From Bacteroidetes bacterium UBA7688 (lineage in GTDB: Bacteria > Bacteroidota > Bacteroidia > Chitinophagales > Chitinophagaceae), in the NCBI GenBank assembly GCA_002482815.1, contig DLGS01000218.1, positions 2,432-10,600 of the forward strand: 8,169 nt of DNA, written 5' to 3'. The position numbers and the translations under genes are program-made. The first letter of the stretch is position 1. Each line of letters starts with the position of its first letter. This document shows, piece by piece, positions 6,478 through 8,169 of the stretch. The notes below the pieces were generated by a model, which saw only the letters and a program-made list of their open reading frames with translations, did not search any database and was not told the DNA's origin.

Positions 6478-7557
6478 ATGATGAAAAGACTAGTTTTTGT
6501 TTGTTCCGTTCTGCTGATTTCCTGCGGCAAAAAAGCAGAGACCACCAAGCCTGTTGTCTCAGGCATTTCAGAATCCATTTATGCATCCGGTACTGTCAAA
6601 AGCGATGCGCAATATCAGGCTTTTGCGACCGTCAGCGGCATTATTCAGAATATATTGGTCAGCGAAGGCGACACGGTGAAAAAAGGAGCTGCCATACTTA
6701 CTATCGTTAATGATGCACAACGCCTGAGCAAAGAAAATGCCGCCCTGGCGGCATCCTTCGCCAGCCTGGATGCCAACCAGGGAAAACTGAATGACGCCCA
6801 ACAAATGACTGAGCTGGCGCGCAGTAAAATGAAAAATGATTCATCCCTTTACTTCCGCCAGCTAAACCTGTGGCAACAAAACATTGGTTCGAAAGTGGAG
6901 CTGGAGCAAAGAGAACTCGCTTATCAGAATGCAAAGAGCGCTTATTATTCAGCCAAAGTAAAATATGATGACCTGAAACGTCAGCTTGTTCTGAATGCAC
7001 AGCAATCGCAAAAGTCTTATGAAATATCCAGCAAGCTGGCGAGTGACTTTACCCTGCGCAGCGACATTGAAGGAATCGTTTATCAGTTACCCAAAAAGAA
7101 AGGTGAGCTGGTAAGCCCGCAAACTCCGCTGGCTGTCATCGGCAGCGCCAGCAATTTTATCCTGGAAATGCAGGTGGACGAATACGACATCCTGAAAGTA
7201 GAAAAAGGACAAAAGGTAATGGTGACGATGGACAGCTATAAGGGAAAAGTATTTGATGCCCTGGTGACAAAGATCGACCCTATCATGAACGAGCGCAGCA
7301 AAACCTTTCTGGTAGAAGCGATGTTTGTTGTGCAGCCAAAATTGCTGTATCCGAATGTGAGTTTCGAAGCCAATATTATCCTGCAAACAAAAGACAAAGC
7401 CATCCTTATTCCCCGGAGCTATGTTATCAACGACTCATTTGTGCTGAAAAGCAATGGCGACAAGGTGGCTGTAAAAACCGGATTGAAAGATTATAAAATG
7501 ATAGAAATAGTATCCGGCATCACAGCTGAAGACGAACTGAAAAAACCAACAGAATGA
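6478..7557 (+). CDS. Periplasmic adaptor lipoprotein (HlyD/MacA-like membrane-fusion protein) of an ABC-type exporter
   Basis: 359 residues from ATG 6478. MMKRLVFVCSVLLISC is a lipoprotein signal with lipobox LIS-Cys16; the next residues GKK lack the acidic surface-export signal of Bacteroidota lipoproteins, suggesting a periplasm-facing anchor. Domain order is that of membrane-fusion proteins: first lipoyl half-motif (about 36-78, with VSGIIQNILVSEGDTVKKG), a helical coiled-coil hairpin (about 80-185, rich in Ala, Gln, Lys), second lipoyl half (about 190-222, SDIEGIVYQLPKKKGELV), a beta-barrel (about 227-305) and a membrane-proximal end. Such adaptors link an inner-membrane transporter to outer parts in drug, toxin or lipid export. 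A frame open from GTG 6454 exists, but that start precedes the -7 box and would spoil the signal peptide. The stop overlaps the next gene's ATG (ATGA, 7554-7557), indicating translational coupling. Cargo unknown. Confidence 0.9.
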   Translation: MMKRLVFVCSVLLISCGKKAETTKPVVSGISESIYASGTVKSDAQYQAFATVSGIIQNILVSEGDTVKKGAAILTIVNDAQRLSKENAALAASFASLDANQGKLNDAQQMTELARSKMKNDSSLYFRQLNLWQQNIGSKVELEQRELAYQNAKSAYYSAKVKYDDLKRQLVLNAQQSQKSYEISSKLASDFTLRSDIEGIVYQLPKKKGELVSPQTPLAVIGSASNFILEMQVDEYDILKVEKGQKVMVTMDSYKGKVFDALVTKIDPIMNERSKTFLVEAMFVVQPKLLYPNVSFEANIILQTKDKAILIPRSYVINDSFVLKSNGDKVAVKTGLKDYKMIEIVSGITAEDELKKPTE

Positions 7558-8169
7558 AAATAAAGCTGATTACCAGTGTTTCGAAATCGCTGTTGCTTGC
7601 CCGCTGGAAACAAACACTGGTAGCAGCTGTGGGCGTTACCTTCAGCATCACAATGTTCATCACTTTGCTGAGCTTTATGACAGGCTTGAATGATATGCTG
7701 GACGGCCTGATACTAAACCGCACGCCACACATCAGGCTATACAACGAAATACAACCGACCAAACAACAACCGGTGAGCCTTTCGGACGCGCACCGCAACG
7801 ATTACAATTTTATCCGTTCCATCAAACCCAAAAACGAACGGCAGGAAATAGCCAACAGCGGGGCTATCATGGCGGCCTTGAAAAAGGATGAACGCGTAAT
7901 GGGTATTGCACCGAAAATTATTGCTCAGGTGTTTTATAATGTAGGTTCGGTAGACCTTACCGGCGTTATCAATGGCATCGATGTGGAAGCCGAAAACAAG
8001 CTTTTCTTTTTTGATGATTATGTTACCGAAGGCAATTATATCGACCTGAAAAATATTCCGAACAGTATCGTGCTGGGTAAAGGTGCAGCAGAAAAAATGC
8101 TGGCCAATATTGGAGATGTTATCCAGGTCACAACCGCAAAGGGCGAGCGCCTGCAACTGAAGGTGGTGT
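7554..8169 (+). CDS. ABC transporter permease, LolC/E-MacB type (FtsX family), N-terminal part (partial)
   Basis: The frame opens at ATG 7554, inside the adaptor stop codon, and runs 205 codons to the window edge. It begins MKIKLITSVSKSLLLARWKQ, followed by one membrane helix (about 22-43, LVAAVGVTFSITMFITLLSF) and then MTGLNDMLDGLILNRTPHI (44-62). That layout, with the conserved PHI-x-L after the helix, is the start of LolC/LolE-like permeases (compare their VVLSVMNGF...PHV). The next stretch is a periplasmic MacB_PCD-like domain containing the -GVINGID- and -IVLGKGAAEKML- patterns usual there. The three C-terminal helices of the FtsX domain would lie outside the window. Together with the adaptor it should form an inner-membrane mechanotransmission-type transporter; the required ATPase is not seen and probably follows. 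Whether it moves lipoproteins, small molecules or peptides cannot be decided. Confidence 0.88.
   Translation, partial: MKIKLITSVSKSLLLARWKQTLVAAVGVTFSITMFITLLSFMTGLNDMLDGLILNRTPHIRLYNEIQPTKQQPVSLSDAHRNDYNFIRSIKPKNERQEIANSGAIMAALKKDERVMGIAPKIIAQVFYNVGSVDLTGVINGIDVEAENKLFFFDDYVTEGNYIDLKNIPNSIVLGKGAAEKMLANIGDVIQVTTAKGERLQLKVV

Noticed and set aside
7737..8156. A 139-codon open frame on the minus strand opposite the permease
   Set aside because: The plus-strand frame continues without interruption from the coupled ATG at 7554 and has the membrane helix and motifs of a LolC/E-like permease; the minus frame has none.

Overview
The window looks like a stretch of a Bacteroidota chromosome, probably from the Chitinophagaceae or a nearby group. 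This rests on four things: near-perfect TAnnTTTG -7 promoter boxes lying directly against start codons, the absence of clear Shine-Dalgarno sequences, a DUF6089/PorG-like outer-membrane barrel, and a LamG-type secreted protein. Sampled rows of ordinary genes are about 47% G+C. The taxonomic placement is inference; there is no rRNA or tRNA in the window. The organism probably respires aerobically with a haem-A-containing oxidase, because it carries a haem A synthase.

Layout, left to right. 1-199 (minus): first 66 codons of a secreted LamG/concanavalin-like protein, cut by the window edge. 284-324: intrinsic terminator of the next unit. 350-2674 (minus): a two-gene unit in which a class I PLP aminotransferase is followed after 9 bp by haem A synthase (ctaA/COX15), with a -7 box right at the aminotransferase start. 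2675-2809: a divergent promoter region with a heptamer repeat. 2810-3787 (plus): an AT-rich orphan gene for an exported protein with a GTG start. 3797-3823: a strong hairpin between convergent genes. 3830-4753 (minus): a DUF6089/PorG-like barrel. 4879-5517 (minus): scpB. 5626-6369 (minus): a SAM-dependent methyltransferase. 6370-6477: a second divergent promoter region. 6478-8169 (plus): a lipoprotein membrane-fusion adaptor, translationally coupled through an ATGA overlap to a LolC/E-type FtsX permease that runs off the window.

The genes form several independent small units rather than one pathway. The clear functional couples are aminotransferase-ctaA (co-transcribed, biochemically unrelated as far as can be seen) and adaptor-permease (parts of one ABC-type export or efflux machine whose ATPase is presumably further right). 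scpB is core chromosome-segregation machinery; the PorG-like barrel may belong to the type IX secretion apparatus.

I found no CRISPR array, insertion sequence, tRNA, phage gene or defence system. No gap between genes exceeds 300 bases. The least ordinary items are the AT-rich orphan gene, the recurrent promoter-on-start-codon architecture that corrects two gene starts, and the heptamer repeat in the aminotransferase promoter. I do not think the window holds a demonstrably new multi-gene system.
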